DNA of 64,000 bases from Martelella radicis. Lineage in GTDB: Bacteria > Pseudomonadota > Alphaproteobacteria > Rhizobiales > Rhizobiaceae. The stretch is from contig NZ_JACIDZ010000008.1 of the NCBI RefSeq assembly GCF_014196625.1, positions 1 through 64,000 of the forward strand, written 5' to 3'. Each line of letters opens with the position of its first letter. Position 1 is the stretch's first letter. The translations under genes and the position numbers were made by a program. The notes beneath the pieces were generated by a model, which was not told where the DNA came from, did no database searches, and saw only the letters and a program-made list of their open reading frames with translations. This document shows, piece by piece, positions 25,701 through 34,058 of this stretch.

Positions 25701-27532
25701 TGGGATCACAGGAGAGAAATGGTGCCGGCGGACGGCGGAGCTATGGGCAGGAGGCGTTTTTGCCGCTTCTTGCGAGCTTCACGCATGAGGATCGGGAGGC
25801 CAAGGGTCTTCGTGCCTTCAGCGTCGAGGATGCCGGTCGCGCCCGGCCCGTCCATTTCACAGCAGCGGAGATGGTCTTCATGTTTCCCAATCTCCTGCTG
25901 CATGCGCCGCATGGCGGCGGTAAGACCGGTTTTGCGGAACTTCTCGCCGCTTGCGGCGGCGACCGCGCCCGATGCCCGGATCTCGCTCGCGCGGCCTTCC
26001 GAAATGCCGAGGGCGACCGCCTTGCGCAGGACATTCCCGAAACGCTTCCGTCCGTCGTTTTCTGCGGCGAAGGGGATGATGCCGATGGCATGCTGGCACG
26101 CGCGCTGGAAGAAGAGCGCGCGCCTTTGCTTTTCATTGTCGATGCGCTTGAGACGCGCGCCGATCCCGAGGCCCTGTTGACCCGGCTTCTGGATGCGGCA
26201 GCCTCAGCGCAGACTTTCCGGCTTCTCGTTCTGTGCGAAACCATCGCGCTTGAGGGAATGCGCCGCCCGGCGAGCCTTCCGGAATACCGCCTCCTCGGCC
26301 TTTCGCGCGCCGAGCGGGCGGCTATGCTCGAACCTTACGGCCTGGACGATCCTTGCGCGGGCCGGGACTACGTGCTGCCCGGCCTCTGGCGTCTGTCGCT
26401 TGAGACGGATCGATGCGTTTCCGAAGAGCAGGCCGGACGCATCGCCCCGGCTTCCGCCGCCTGGGCCGATGACTATCGGCTCGCCGCCGACTTGGCGGAA
26501 ATGTCGACCGAAACGCTGGTTGCAGCGGTGGTTTCGGACCCTCGCCAATGGTCCGGCCCGCTTCGCCTCTACTGTAATTGGGCAGAGCCCGGTACGTCGC
26601 GGGCGGCCGCCCTGGCAAAGGGGCTGGCGGGCGTTGACAGCGGCGTTGACGTTCTGCTTTGCGCCGGCGCCTTGTGCGCCCCGAATTCGGCCGAGGCCGA
26701 TCATGTCACCGCAAGGCTGGTTGCGGCTGTGAATGCAGGCGGCGCTCCGGCGGGACTTCGCCGGCGGGCGGGCGAAACGCTCGCGCGTCTCGGCGATCCG
26801 CGCGATCTGGAGGAACTCGTCGCCATTCCCGCGGGCGAGTATGACATGGGCGGCACGATCCATCCGAACTCAGAGCCGCCCCATCGGGCGGCGGTCGGGT
26901 CGGTGAAGATAGGCCGCTATCCGGTCGTAAACGCGGCCTACCGGCTGTTCGTCGAGGAAACCGGACGGGTCTGGACGAGCGCCACCGGCCGCCTTGCCGA
27001 ACGCGCCTCGCATCCGGCAACCGACCTTTCCTGGCATGACGCGCGCGCCTATTGCACCTGGTTGACCGCGCTTTGGCGCAGGCAGGACCGGATTGCCTCC
27101 GACGAGGTCGTGCGCCTGCCCGATGAGCGTGAATGGGAGGCTGCGGCGCGCGGGCCGCACGGCAAGCTCTATCCATGGGGCAATGACTGGGCGCCGGAAC
27201 ATGCCAATGGCGAGGAAACCGGCTTCAATGACATCTGCGCTGTCGGGCTATTCCCGGAAGGCCGGTCCGATTTCGGATGCGAGGACATGGCCGGTCAGGC
27301 CTGGGAATGGTGCACGACGCTCTGGGGACCGGATATGAGCCGGCCGGACTATGCCTTTCCCTGGGCCGATGACGGCCGAGAGGCGCTGGATGCGCCGGCC
27401 AACATCCGCAGGGTCTTGCGCGGGGGCTGCTTTTCGAGCCCCGACTGGAAGGCGAACGGCGTCTACCGAGGCTCGCTCGAGCCGGCGGGCTCGTGGCGCG
27501 GAAACGGTTTCCGCATTGTCGTTTCACGATAG
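25697..27532 (+). CDS. P-loop NTPase (STAND/NACHT-like) fused to FGE/SUMF1 domain
   Basis: 611 residues, coupled by ATGA overlap to the VOC gene. Residues about 55-210 look like an NTPase: LLLHAPHGGGKTGFAELL with Walker A APHGGGKT at 70-77 (Ala instead of the first Gly) and Walker B LLFIVDA with Asp149. Residues about 210-365 are helical and repeat-like. From about 368 the sequence GDPRDLEELVAIPAGEYDMG opens a complete FGE-sulfatase/SUMF1 domain (VRLPDEREWEAAARG, YPWGNDW, DMAGQAWEWCT, VLRGGCF, GNGFRI at the end). The two catalytic cysteines of true formylglycine-generating enzyme are not both present; Cys578 lies in RGGCF. No signal peptide. Such fusions are usually linked to signalling or conflict systems, so its place at the end of a transporter operon is unexpected. 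Confidence 0.85.
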   Translation: MMGSQERNGAGGRRSYGQEAFLPLLASFTHEDREAKGLRAFSVEDAGRARPVHFTAAEMVFMFPNLLLHAPHGGGKTGFAELLAACGGDRARCPDLARAAFRNAEGDRLAQDIPETLPSVVFCGEGDDADGMLARALEEERAPLLFIVDALETRADPEALLTRLLDAAASAQTFRLLVLCETIALEGMRRPASLPEYRLLGLSRAERAAMLEPYGLDDPCAGRDYVLPGLWRLSLETDRCVSEEQAGRIAPASAAWADDYRLAADLAEMSTETLVAAVVSDPRQWSGPLRLYCNWAEPGTSRAAALAKGLAGVDSGVDVLLCAGALCAPNSAEADHVTARLVAAVNAGGAPAGLRRRAGETLARLGDPRDLEELVAIPAGEYDMGGTIHPNSEPPHRAAVGSVKIGRYPVVNAAYRLFVEETGRVWTSATGRLAERASHPATDLSWHDARAYCTWLTALWRRQDRIASDEVVRLPDEREWEAAARGPHGKLYPWGNDWAPEHANGEETGFNDICAVGLFPEGRSDFGCEDMAGQAWEWCTTLWGPDMSRPDYAFPWADDGREALDAPANIRRVLRGGCFSSPDWKANGVYRGSLEPAGSWRGNGFRIVVSR

Positions 27533-27577
27533 CGACGCCCGCTCGTGTGTTGTTTTCCGGGCGGCGTGCCGCCGCGT

Positions 27578-28735
27578 TCAGGCGGAAACGGGCGGCCTGC
27601 GGGTAGCGTCTATGGAAAGGCGGGAGGTCTTGCCCGCATCGATGAGGGTCAGGCTGGCGGCGAGGTTGACGACGACGCAGGCGTGGTTCGGATAGATCAG
27701 CAGGCGTTCGCCGATCTCAAGGTCGCTGCCCTGTCGCGCCACCATGCCATGCTCTTCGGAGAGTTTCGCGATCGCAAGCGGCTGCTCCAGTCGCTTGTTC
27801 CAGGCCTCGCCGAAGCCGGAGACGGGACCCGTGCTGTGCGGTCCGAGGTCTGAACTCAGCGTTTTCGAGCCGGCGTCGATGATATAGAAATCACGGTTCC
27901 TCGAGATGATCGTCGCGGCTACGGCAAGCGAGATGCGCTCGCGCCCGACAATGCCGAGACGCACGGCGGTCATGTCGTAGAAGGCGTAATTTCCGGGCCT
28001 TACCTCGTCGATCCCGTCAAAACCGTCATTGGCAATCAGGGAGGGCGTGCTGCCGACGGAAATCAGCGGTACCGGATACCCGCGTGCTTCGAGCCGTTGC
28101 CTGAGGTTCAAAAGAAGATGACGCTCCCCGGCTGCCACCTTGCGCACGCCGTCCGGCGTTCCGGCGCCATAGGCCTGGCCCGCATGGGAGAGAAGGCCAG
28201 CAAAGCAGAGCGACGAGGACATCAGCCGGCCAGCGAGGGCGATGCCCTCGTCTGTCGCCGGATCGACGCCGCAGCGGTGAAGGCCGACATCGACCTTGAT
28301 GAACACATCGGGCGTTTCGCCTGTCTTCTTCGCCCCCGCTTCCAGGGCCTCAACGCCTGCCAGACTGTCGACAATGAAGCGGAGCTTCACATCATGTTCC
28401 CGGCCAAGCGCCAGCAGTGCCGTCACCGGCTCCGGCCGGACCAGCGGATAGGCGAGCGTGACCGGTGAAAATCCTGCGCGGACGAAGACGGCCGCTTCGC
28501 CCGGATGCGAGGCGGTGATGCCCCTCGCTCCGGCCCGGCGCTGCCTGTCGGCAATGGCGAGCGATTTGTGCGTCTTGATATGAGGATGCAGCGCGACCTT
28601 GCCCGCCGAAGCAACCGCCTGCATTTCCTCGATATTGGTCTGAAGGCGGGCCGCGTCGACGACCACGCAAGGGGTTTCAAGCTGATCCGCGCCCTCGAAT
28701 GCGGGCCGCGCAGGCGTCCGGTTTGTGTCGGTCAT
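27578..28735 (-). CDS. D-threonine aldolase / alanine-racemase-N-domain PLP enzyme (DSD1 family)
   Basis: 385 residues from the ATG at 28735, four bases after the upstream stop. PLP-barrel start LETPCVVVDAARL, Schiff-base lysine in HIKTHKS (ALHPHIKTHKS), then FIKVDVGLHRCG, SVGSTPS and the C-terminal metal-binding part with PNHACVVVN, as in D-threonine aldolases and D-serine dehydratases. Reactions of the family cleave or deaminate D-beta-hydroxy amino acids. Last gene of the island C operon; the nearby D-carbamoylase-like gene gives a consistent D-amino-acid theme. Confidence 0.86.
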   Translation of the reverse strand: MTDTNRTPARPAFEGADQLETPCVVVDAARLQTNIEEMQAVASAGKVALHPHIKTHKSLAIADRQRRAGARGITASHPGEAAVFVRAGFSPVTLAYPLVRPEPVTALLALGREHDVKLRFIVDSLAGVEALEAGAKKTGETPDVFIKVDVGLHRCGVDPATDEGIALAGRLMSSSLCFAGLLSHAGQAYGAGTPDGVRKVAAGERHLLLNLRQRLEARGYPVPLISVGSTPSLIANDGFDGIDEVRPGNYAFYDMTAVRLGIVGRERISLAVAATIISRNRDFYIIDAGSKTLSSDLGPHSTGPVSGFGEAWNKRLEQPLAIAKLSEEHGMVARQGSDLEIGERLLIYPNHACVVVNLAASLTLIDAGKTSRLSIDATRRPPVSA

Positions 28736-28739
28736 CACC

Positions 28740-30581
28740 TTACCAGACCACTTTGTGGGTTTCACCGGTTGCGACATTAACGAGACCCTCCGGCGCATAG
28801 TCCGACGGCGCGACCAGAACCCATCGCCAGGGCGCGCAGGTCAGCGTCGCGAAGGCAAGGCGTTCGGGAAAGCCGGCCCACCAGCGCGGCGATGACGATG
28901 GCTCGTACATCCATTCGATCTTTTCGCCCTCGGCATAGAGCATCTGCATGTCTGCATCGAGGTCTTCGGCGGAGCGCTGCGACATCAGTCCGGCAATCTC
29001 GTAGCGCACGGTGGCAACGACCTCATTGCCACGCACCATCGCCCAGCCGCCGCCGATCTCGCCGAGCGCATTGACGGCTATGGCCATGGCCTTGTCCGAT
29101 GATCCGACGCACCAGATATTGTGCTTGTCATGGGCGAGTGAGCTTGCCAGCGCGCAATCGGAAGTCTTTGGCCCGGTGCCGGCCCAGAACATTTTCGAGA
29201 CGGATTTTTTGCCGGAAAACCGGTCGACAATGGCGAATTTTGTGATGTTCCGCGCCGCATCGCGCTGGACGAGGCCGTTTGCCACCGGAAGTTCATAGGT
29301 CAGGAAATCGTCTTCCCAGTGGAACGGTCGCAGCACCGCCGCCGTCATCGTGTCACGGCCTGGTTCGGCGCGGATCGCAAAATCGTCAGCGCTGAAAATG
29401 CCGCCGGTCTGAACCGTGTTGCGGGCCCAGTCCGGCCAGTCGATCTCAGGGACGGGGAGGATGTATTCCTCGCCCTTTGAAACCTGCTCTCCGTCGGCCC
29501 AGACCTCGGCGATCTTGAGACTCTCCAGGTCGGACAGAAGAACGATATCGGCGAAGCGGCCCGGCGCGATCGCGCCGACCCAGGGTGTCAGCCGCATATG
29601 CCGGGCGGGATTGATGGTGACGCACTGGATCGCGATCTCGGCCTTGAGCCCCGACTGGATCGCAAGGCGGACATTGTAGTCCGTCGCCCCCTTCGCAAGG
29701 GTCTCGGAGGCCGAACGGTCGTCGGTGGCGAAGGCGATCTGCGACCAGTCCTCAAGGCCGCGTTCGAGAAGGCCCTTGATGACGTCCGGCATGGAATGGG
29801 GCCTGAGCTCGGCAAAAAGGCCATGGGTGAGCTTGTCCCAGAACTCTTCCGCCGTCCATGCCTCGTGATCGGAGGCAAGACCGGCTGCGGCAAAGGCATT
29901 GATCGTCGGCAGATCCTTCAGGCCTGCGGCATGGCCCTCGACGACGCCGCGCGCGGCAAAGGTTGCCTCGATCATGCCCCAGAGCCGCTCGTGAGAGGCG
30001 TTTTCCGGGTTCCAGACGGCCGGCCAGTCCATCACCTCGTCGAGGCCTGCAACCATCAGGCTGCCTGCGAGAAAATCGCGCTGTTCGTCATGACCGAGCC
30101 AGCCGCCGCCATGTTCATAGGCCGTCGGCGGCACGGCGGAACCCGGCAGCGGGAAGATCTTCAGCGGCGAGCCGTGTTTGCGCGCCGTCATCCAGAAATC
30201 CAATGTTTTCGAGCCGCGCACATTGGAGAATTCGTGGCTTGCCTCGCAGGTCCAGGTGTTGCCGCGCGGTATTACCAGAGCCGCTTCCCATTCCGGCGTC
30301 AGATGCGAACTCTCGATATGCTTATGCACTTCGCCAAGTCCGGGGATCGCCATCAGATCGGGCCGTTCATCGATATTGTCGCATGTTCCCGGCCACGATC
30401 CGGCGGCTCCGACATAGGCGATCCTGCCCTCGGACATGACGATTTCCTGATTGTCGCTCCAGGTACGGGTTGCCGTGTCGAGCAGCTTTCCCACCCTGAG
30501 AATGCGCTCGGCCGGCGCCTTTCCAAGTGCGACAAGGGTCAGCCGCTGGCGGAGCCGGACTTCGGATCTTGCATCGATCAT
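28740..30581 (-). CDS. Adenine-deaminase-family amidohydrolase
   Basis: 613 residues from the ATG at 30581; a TTG two codons earlier would overlap the regulator stop. Landmarks of the adenine deaminase (COG1001) family are GEVHKHIESSHLTP (HxH metal site), an ATDDRSA aspartate, the middle INPARHMRLTPWVGAIAPGR, and the C-terminal domain with SLAHDKHNIWCVGSSD and GEIGGGWAMV. The segment after the HxH motif (IPRGNTWTCEASHEFSNVRG) diverges from the usual HGTTTVVADPHEIANV. Adenine itself is therefore only one possibility; another amidine or cyclic N-heterocycle is plausible given the polyamine-type importer and carbamoylase in the same operon. Confidence 0.83.
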   Translation of the reverse strand: MIDARSEVRLRQRLTLVALGKAPAERILRVGKLLDTATRTWSDNQEIVMSEGRIAYVGAAGSWPGTCDNIDERPDLMAIPGLGEVHKHIESSHLTPEWEAALVIPRGNTWTCEASHEFSNVRGSKTLDFWMTARKHGSPLKIFPLPGSAVPPTAYEHGGGWLGHDEQRDFLAGSLMVAGLDEVMDWPAVWNPENASHERLWGMIEATFAARGVVEGHAAGLKDLPTINAFAAAGLASDHEAWTAEEFWDKLTHGLFAELRPHSMPDVIKGLLERGLEDWSQIAFATDDRSASETLAKGATDYNVRLAIQSGLKAEIAIQCVTINPARHMRLTPWVGAIAPGRFADIVLLSDLESLKIAEVWADGEQVSKGEEYILPVPEIDWPDWARNTVQTGGIFSADDFAIRAEPGRDTMTAAVLRPFHWEDDFLTYELPVANGLVQRDAARNITKFAIVDRFSGKKSVSKMFWAGTGPKTSDCALASSLAHDKHNIWCVGSSDKAMAIAVNALGEIGGGWAMVRGNEVVATVRYEIAGLMSQRSAEDLDADMQMLYAEGEKIEWMYEPSSSPRWWAGFPERLAFATLTCAPWRWVLVAPSDYAPEGLVNVATGETHKVVW

Positions 30582-30583
30582 GA

Positions 30584-31216
30584 TCAAACCGTCAGGTAGT
30601 CCGGCGCTTCATTGGAGCCGGAATAGCAGATGGACAGAATGCGGGCGCCGCCGGGCCCGGCGGAATAGAAGCCGTGGCTGGAGGCCGCGTCGAAATAGAC
30701 GGTATCGCCCTCCGCCAGGACAACCGGCGTATAGGGTTCCATCTCGAAAATCACGTCGCCGGACAGGACGAAAACGAATTCCTCGCCGCTGTGGGCGCTG
30801 CGGGCAGGCTCTGAATTTTCGGCGCGCGGAGGAATGTCGATCACCATCGGCGTCAGGGCCTTCGCCGCAAGTTCTGTGGAGAGGAGCCGGTAGATGCCCA
30901 TGTCGTTCTTGAGCCGCTTTCCCTCGCCCTTCCGGGTGATGGCGCGGGCTGCGCGCGCAAAGCTCGGCCGACCGGCCTTTCCTTCCAGGAGATCGGCAAA
31001 GTCGAGGCCGAGACCACTGGAGAGCCGGGTCAGAACGGAATAGGCCGGCTGGCTCTGGCCGTTCTCGATCTTGGAGAGTGCCGAGATCGAGACGCCGGTT
31101 CGCTTCGAGACCTCGGCGAGCGTCCAGCCGTTTTCTCGGCGCAGTTCCGACAGGATGCGGGCCACAGAACTCGTCGCGCTCTGTTCACTCTCTCCCAATA
31201 CGTCTGGCTCAATCAA
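30584..31216 (-). CDS. XRE-cupin transcriptional regulator
   Basis: 210 residues. A TTG start at 31216 is chosen because GGGGGAGAG stands 5 bases before it and no ATG is available. Residues about 20-75 form an XRE helix-turn-helix (LAEVSKRTGVSISALSKIEN), residues about 120-205 a cupin (SGEEFVFVLSGDVIFEM ... GDTVYFDAASSHGFYSAG). This architecture (PuuR/SutR class) normally regulates the uptake and catabolic operon in which it is embedded, sensing a small amine or amino acid through the cupin. Confidence 0.92.
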   Translation of the reverse strand: MIEPDVLGESEQSATSSVARILSELRRENGWTLAEVSKRTGVSISALSKIENGQSQPAYSVLTRLSSGLGLDFADLLEGKAGRPSFARAARAITRKGEGKRLKNDMGIYRLLSTELAAKALTPMVIDIPPRAENSEPARSAHSGEEFVFVLSGDVIFEMEPYTPVVLAEGDTVYFDAASSHGFYSAGPGGARILSICYSGSNEAPDYLTV

Positions 31217-31252
31217 TTTTTCTCTCCCCCAATCGATAGATCTGTCATGCGC

Positions 31253-32185
31253 TCAGTCTGTTACCGGACCCTTGGTTTCAACGATCAGCCGGTACTGGTC
31301 GGGCTCGCGGTGGCGCGCAAAATCGAAAATGGTCTTGCGGTAAAGCGCGGCCATGTCGAGATCGCATCTTGCCGCAACCACTTCATCGTCCGTGGAGGTC
31401 GCCATGGCGACGATCTGCCCTGACGGCGCGACGATCATCGACTGTCCTATCAGGTTGGAGCCTTCTTCCCGGCCGGCCTTGGCGGTCGCGACCACCCAGT
31501 TGGAGTTCTGGTAGGCGCCGGCCTGGATCGAAAGCTGGTTGTGAAACTGTGTCAGGCTGTCGAAATCGAAATTGCCCGTATGGTCGTCCGGCGTGTTGTA
31601 GCCGACGAGGATCATCTCCGATCCCTTCAATGCCATCACGCGATAGGTCTCCGGCCAGCGGCGATCATTGCAGATCGCCATGCCGATGCGCGTTCCCATG
31701 GTCTTGAACACGTTGAAGCCGAGATTGCCGGGTTCGAAATAGTATTTCTCCAGATGTTGGGACGCCATGTCCGGCTGCGGCGTATCCCAGCCCGGAAGGT
31801 GGATTTTGCGGTATTTGCCGACGAACTCGCCATCCCGGTCGATCAGGATCGAGGTGTTGAAGCGCCGCTGTACGCCGTTTTCGACGACAAGCTCGGCATA
31901 GCCGAGATAGAAGCCGATCTTCAGCCTCTTGGCCGCCTCGAACAGCGGGCGCGTCTCGCCGCCCGGCATCTCCGTTTCGTAAAAGGCGTCGATTTCCGCC
32001 GGGTCGGTCATGTGCCAGCGTGGAAAGAAGGTCGTCAGCGTCAGTTCGGGAAAGACGACGAGCTCCGCTCCTCTGGATGCGGCTTCGCCGAGAAGACCGA
32101 CGAGGCGCTCGACGACGGTCTTGCGCGTGTCCGAGCGCGCGATCGGACCCATCTGTGCGGCAGCGGCGACGATCAAGCGGCTCAT
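31253..32185 (-). CDS. Carbon-nitrogen hydrolase, N-carbamoyl-D-amino-acid amidohydrolase-like
   Basis: 310 residues, nitrilase superfamily. The catalytic triad is intact: Glu47 in VFPELT, Lys127 in KYRKIHLPG and Cys172 in AICNDRRWPE. Both spacing and length agree with Agrobacterium D-carbamoylase (triad at 46/126/171 as I recall), and NDRRWPETYRVMALKG is typical of that branch. It would release CO2 and ammonia from an N-carbamoyl amino acid. Start overlaps the end of the transporter ATPase by 4 bases. Together with an amidohydrolase downstream it fits degradation of a ureide or heterocycle. Confidence 0.9.
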   Translation of the reverse strand: MSRLIVAAAAQMGPIARSDTRKTVVERLVGLLGEAASRGAELVVFPELTLTTFFPRWHMTDPAEIDAFYETEMPGGETRPLFEAAKRLKIGFYLGYAELVVENGVQRRFNTSILIDRDGEFVGKYRKIHLPGWDTPQPDMASQHLEKYYFEPGNLGFNVFKTMGTRIGMAICNDRRWPETYRVMALKGSEMILVGYNTPDDHTGNFDFDSLTQFHNQLSIQAGAYQNSNWVVATAKAGREEGSNLIGQSMIVAPSGQIVAMATSTDDEVVAARCDLDMAALYRKTIFDFARHREPDQYRLIVETKGPVTD

Positions 32186-33258
32186 GGCGTTTCCCCTTCA
32201 TTCCGAAGAATGCAGCAATGGGTGAAATCAAAGGAAAGGCCGACATTTTCATCCGCCTCGATCGGGTTCGACAGCGGACCATTGGCGGACAAAACGCCGG
32301 CGGCCGTTTCGATCTTGTACTGGTAGGCCCGGCCCAGATAGGAGCGCATATGCGCCTTGCCTGAAATCGTGTCGGCGCTTCCGGCAGCGCAAAGGACGAG
32401 ACCCTCCGGTCGGGCGCCGATCACGAATTCATTGGGCAAGGGGCCGGTCAGACCCTCGTCGAGATCGATCTTGCCGCCACCGGCAAATTCGGCCGTGACC
32501 CTCGTGCCATCCCGGGCGGTTGCCCGCATCGCGATCAGGTTGTCAAAGCCGACAAAGCGGGCGACGAAGGCGTTGACGGGCCGTGTATAGAGCACTTCCG
32601 GCGTATCAAGCTGCACGATGTTGCCGGCATTCATGATCGCCACGCGATCGGAAATGGAAAACGCCTCTTCCTGATCGTGGGTCACATAGATGGCCGTGCG
32701 GTTATTGGCCTTCTGCAGTTCGCGGATTTCCACCCGCATGTCGACGCGCAGCTTGGCGTCGAGGTTGGAAAGCGGCTCGTCGAACATCAGGAGCGGTGGA
32801 TCGATAGCAAGCGCCCGGGCCACGGCAACGCGCTGGCGCTGGCCGCCGGAAAGGGCGGCCGGCAGGCGGTCGGCGAAGCCTGAGAGCCCGACGCGCTCCA
32901 GCATCCCGGCAACGCGTTTTCTCTGTTCAGCGGAGGAGACCTTGCGCTGCTTCAGTCCGAAACCGACGTTCTCGGCAACGGTCAGATGTGGGAACAGGGC
33001 ATAGTTCTGGAACACGATGCCGGCATCGCGCTTGTGCGGCGGCAGGCCGGTGACATCGCGGCCGGCAACCGAGATGCTGCCGCCCGTTGGTTGCAGGAAG
33101 CCAGCCAGAAGGCGCAGCGTAGTTGTCTTGCCGCAGCCGCTGGACCCCAGAAGCGAGACCAGTTCGCCCTCGCCAACGGAAAGGTTCAGCCCGTGCAGAA
33201 CCTGCGTCGTGCCGTAATGGGCTGTGACATTGTTCAGGATGACGGCGTTCTCAGCCAT
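32182..33258 (-). CDS. Polyamine/iron-type ABC transporter ATPase (PotA-like)
   Basis: 358 residues from the ATG at 33258 with AGGAG 5-6 bases upstream. Walker A GSSGCGKTTTLR, signature [15 protein letters not shown], Walker [14 protein letters not shown]-loop YVTHDQEEA, then a C-terminal TOBE domain (FVIGARPEGLVL). Serves the two permeases directly upstream and the binding protein at 34927-35964. PotA/FbpC-type ATPases import polyamines, iron, phosphonates or similar charged molecules. Confidence 0.93.
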   Translation of the reverse strand: MAENAVILNNVTAHYGTTQVLHGLNLSVGEGELVSLLGSSGCGKTTTLRLLAGFLQPTGGSISVAGRDVTGLPPHKRDAGIVFQNYALFPHLTVAENVGFGLKQRKVSSAEQRKRVAGMLERVGLSGFADRLPAALSGGQRQRVAVARALAIDPPLLMFDEPLSNLDAKLRVDMRVEIRELQKANNRTAIYVTHDQEEAFSISDRVAIMNAGNIVQLDTPEVLYTRPVNAFVARFVGFDNLIAMRATARDGTRVTAEFAGGGKIDLDEGLTGPLPNEFVIGARPEGLVLCAAGSADTISGKAHMRSYLGRAYQYKIETAAGVLSANGPLSNPIEADENVGLSFDFTHCCILRNEGETP

Positions 33259-33266
33259 TGGAGCTC

Positions 33267-34058
33267 CTATTGAACGGTCTTGGACAGACCGAGGCTGCGT
33301 TCGATCAGCATCATGACGAGAATGGTGACGCCCATCAGCAGCACGGAAACGGCGCTGACGGTCGGGTCGAAAAACTGCTGCACGTAAGTGAAGACCTCGA
33401 TCGGCAGCGTCGAGATGCCGGGGCCGGTCAGAAACAGCGCCACGGCCATGTCGTTCAGCGACGTGATGAAGGCGAGAACCATGCCGGCGACCACGCCGGA
33501 GCGGATATTGGGCAGGACAATGGTCCAGAACGCTTTCACCGGATGCATGCCGAGACTGATGGCGGCCTCCTGGATGGAAAAGTCGAAACCTGAAAGGCTC
33601 GCCCCAATCACCCGCACCATATAGGGCAGGCACAAGATCGCGTGGCCGAGGATGAGTGACGGCAGGATCGGCAGCTGGAACTGGACGATCAGCGTCTTCA
33701 AGAGCGAAAAGCCGAAGACGATTTCCGGAATGAAGAACGGCAGGAAGAAGACCGAGCCGTACCAGCCGGGGATCCGCATCTTGTAGCGCGTCAGCGCATA
33801 TGCAGCCGCAAGCCCTGTGATGAGCGCGATCAGCGTGCCGCCGACGGCAACCTGCATGGAAATGATGAAAGTGTCGAGGAAGCCGCTGTGATTGAACACA
33901 TTGGCATACCATTTGAGCGTGAAGCCCTGCGGCGGAAAGGCGAGAAAGGGCGTATCGGACACGGATGTGCCGATGACGATGACGATCGGTCCCGCCAGGA
34001 AAAGGATGACCAGCCAACCGAACAGTTTTGAAAGCGGATGAATGCGACGACCGGTCAA
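33267..34058 (-). CDS. Polyamine-type ABC transporter permease (PotC-like)
   Basis: 263 residues, six hydrophobic segments. PotC-type features are FLAFPPQGFTLKWYANVF near the start and the EAA loop FSIQEAAISLGMHPVKAFWTIVLPNI. Start overlaps the preceding permease stop by 4 bases (34055-34058). Confidence 0.92.
   Translation of the reverse strand: MTGRRIHPLSKLFGWLVILFLAGPIVIVIGTSVSDTPFLAFPPQGFTLKWYANVFNHSGFLDTFIISMQVAVGGTLIALITGLAAAYALTRYKMRIPGWYGSVFFLPFFIPEIVFGFSLLKTLIVQFQLPILPSLILGHAILCLPYMVRVIGASLSGFDFSIQEAAISLGMHPVKAFWTIVLPNIRSGVVAGMVLAFITSLNDMAVALFLTGPGISTLPIEVFTYVQQFFDPTVSAVSVLLMGVTILVMMLIERSLGLSKTVQ

Noticed and set aside
25697-27532. Sulfatase-maturing formylglycine-generating enzyme
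   Set aside because: The domain lacks the active-site cysteine pair, is fused to an NTPase, and no sulfatase gene is present in the window.
27533-27577. Bidirectional terminator between islands B and C
   Set aside because: Only a short GGCGG/CCGCC stem without a T-run on either side; too weak to call.
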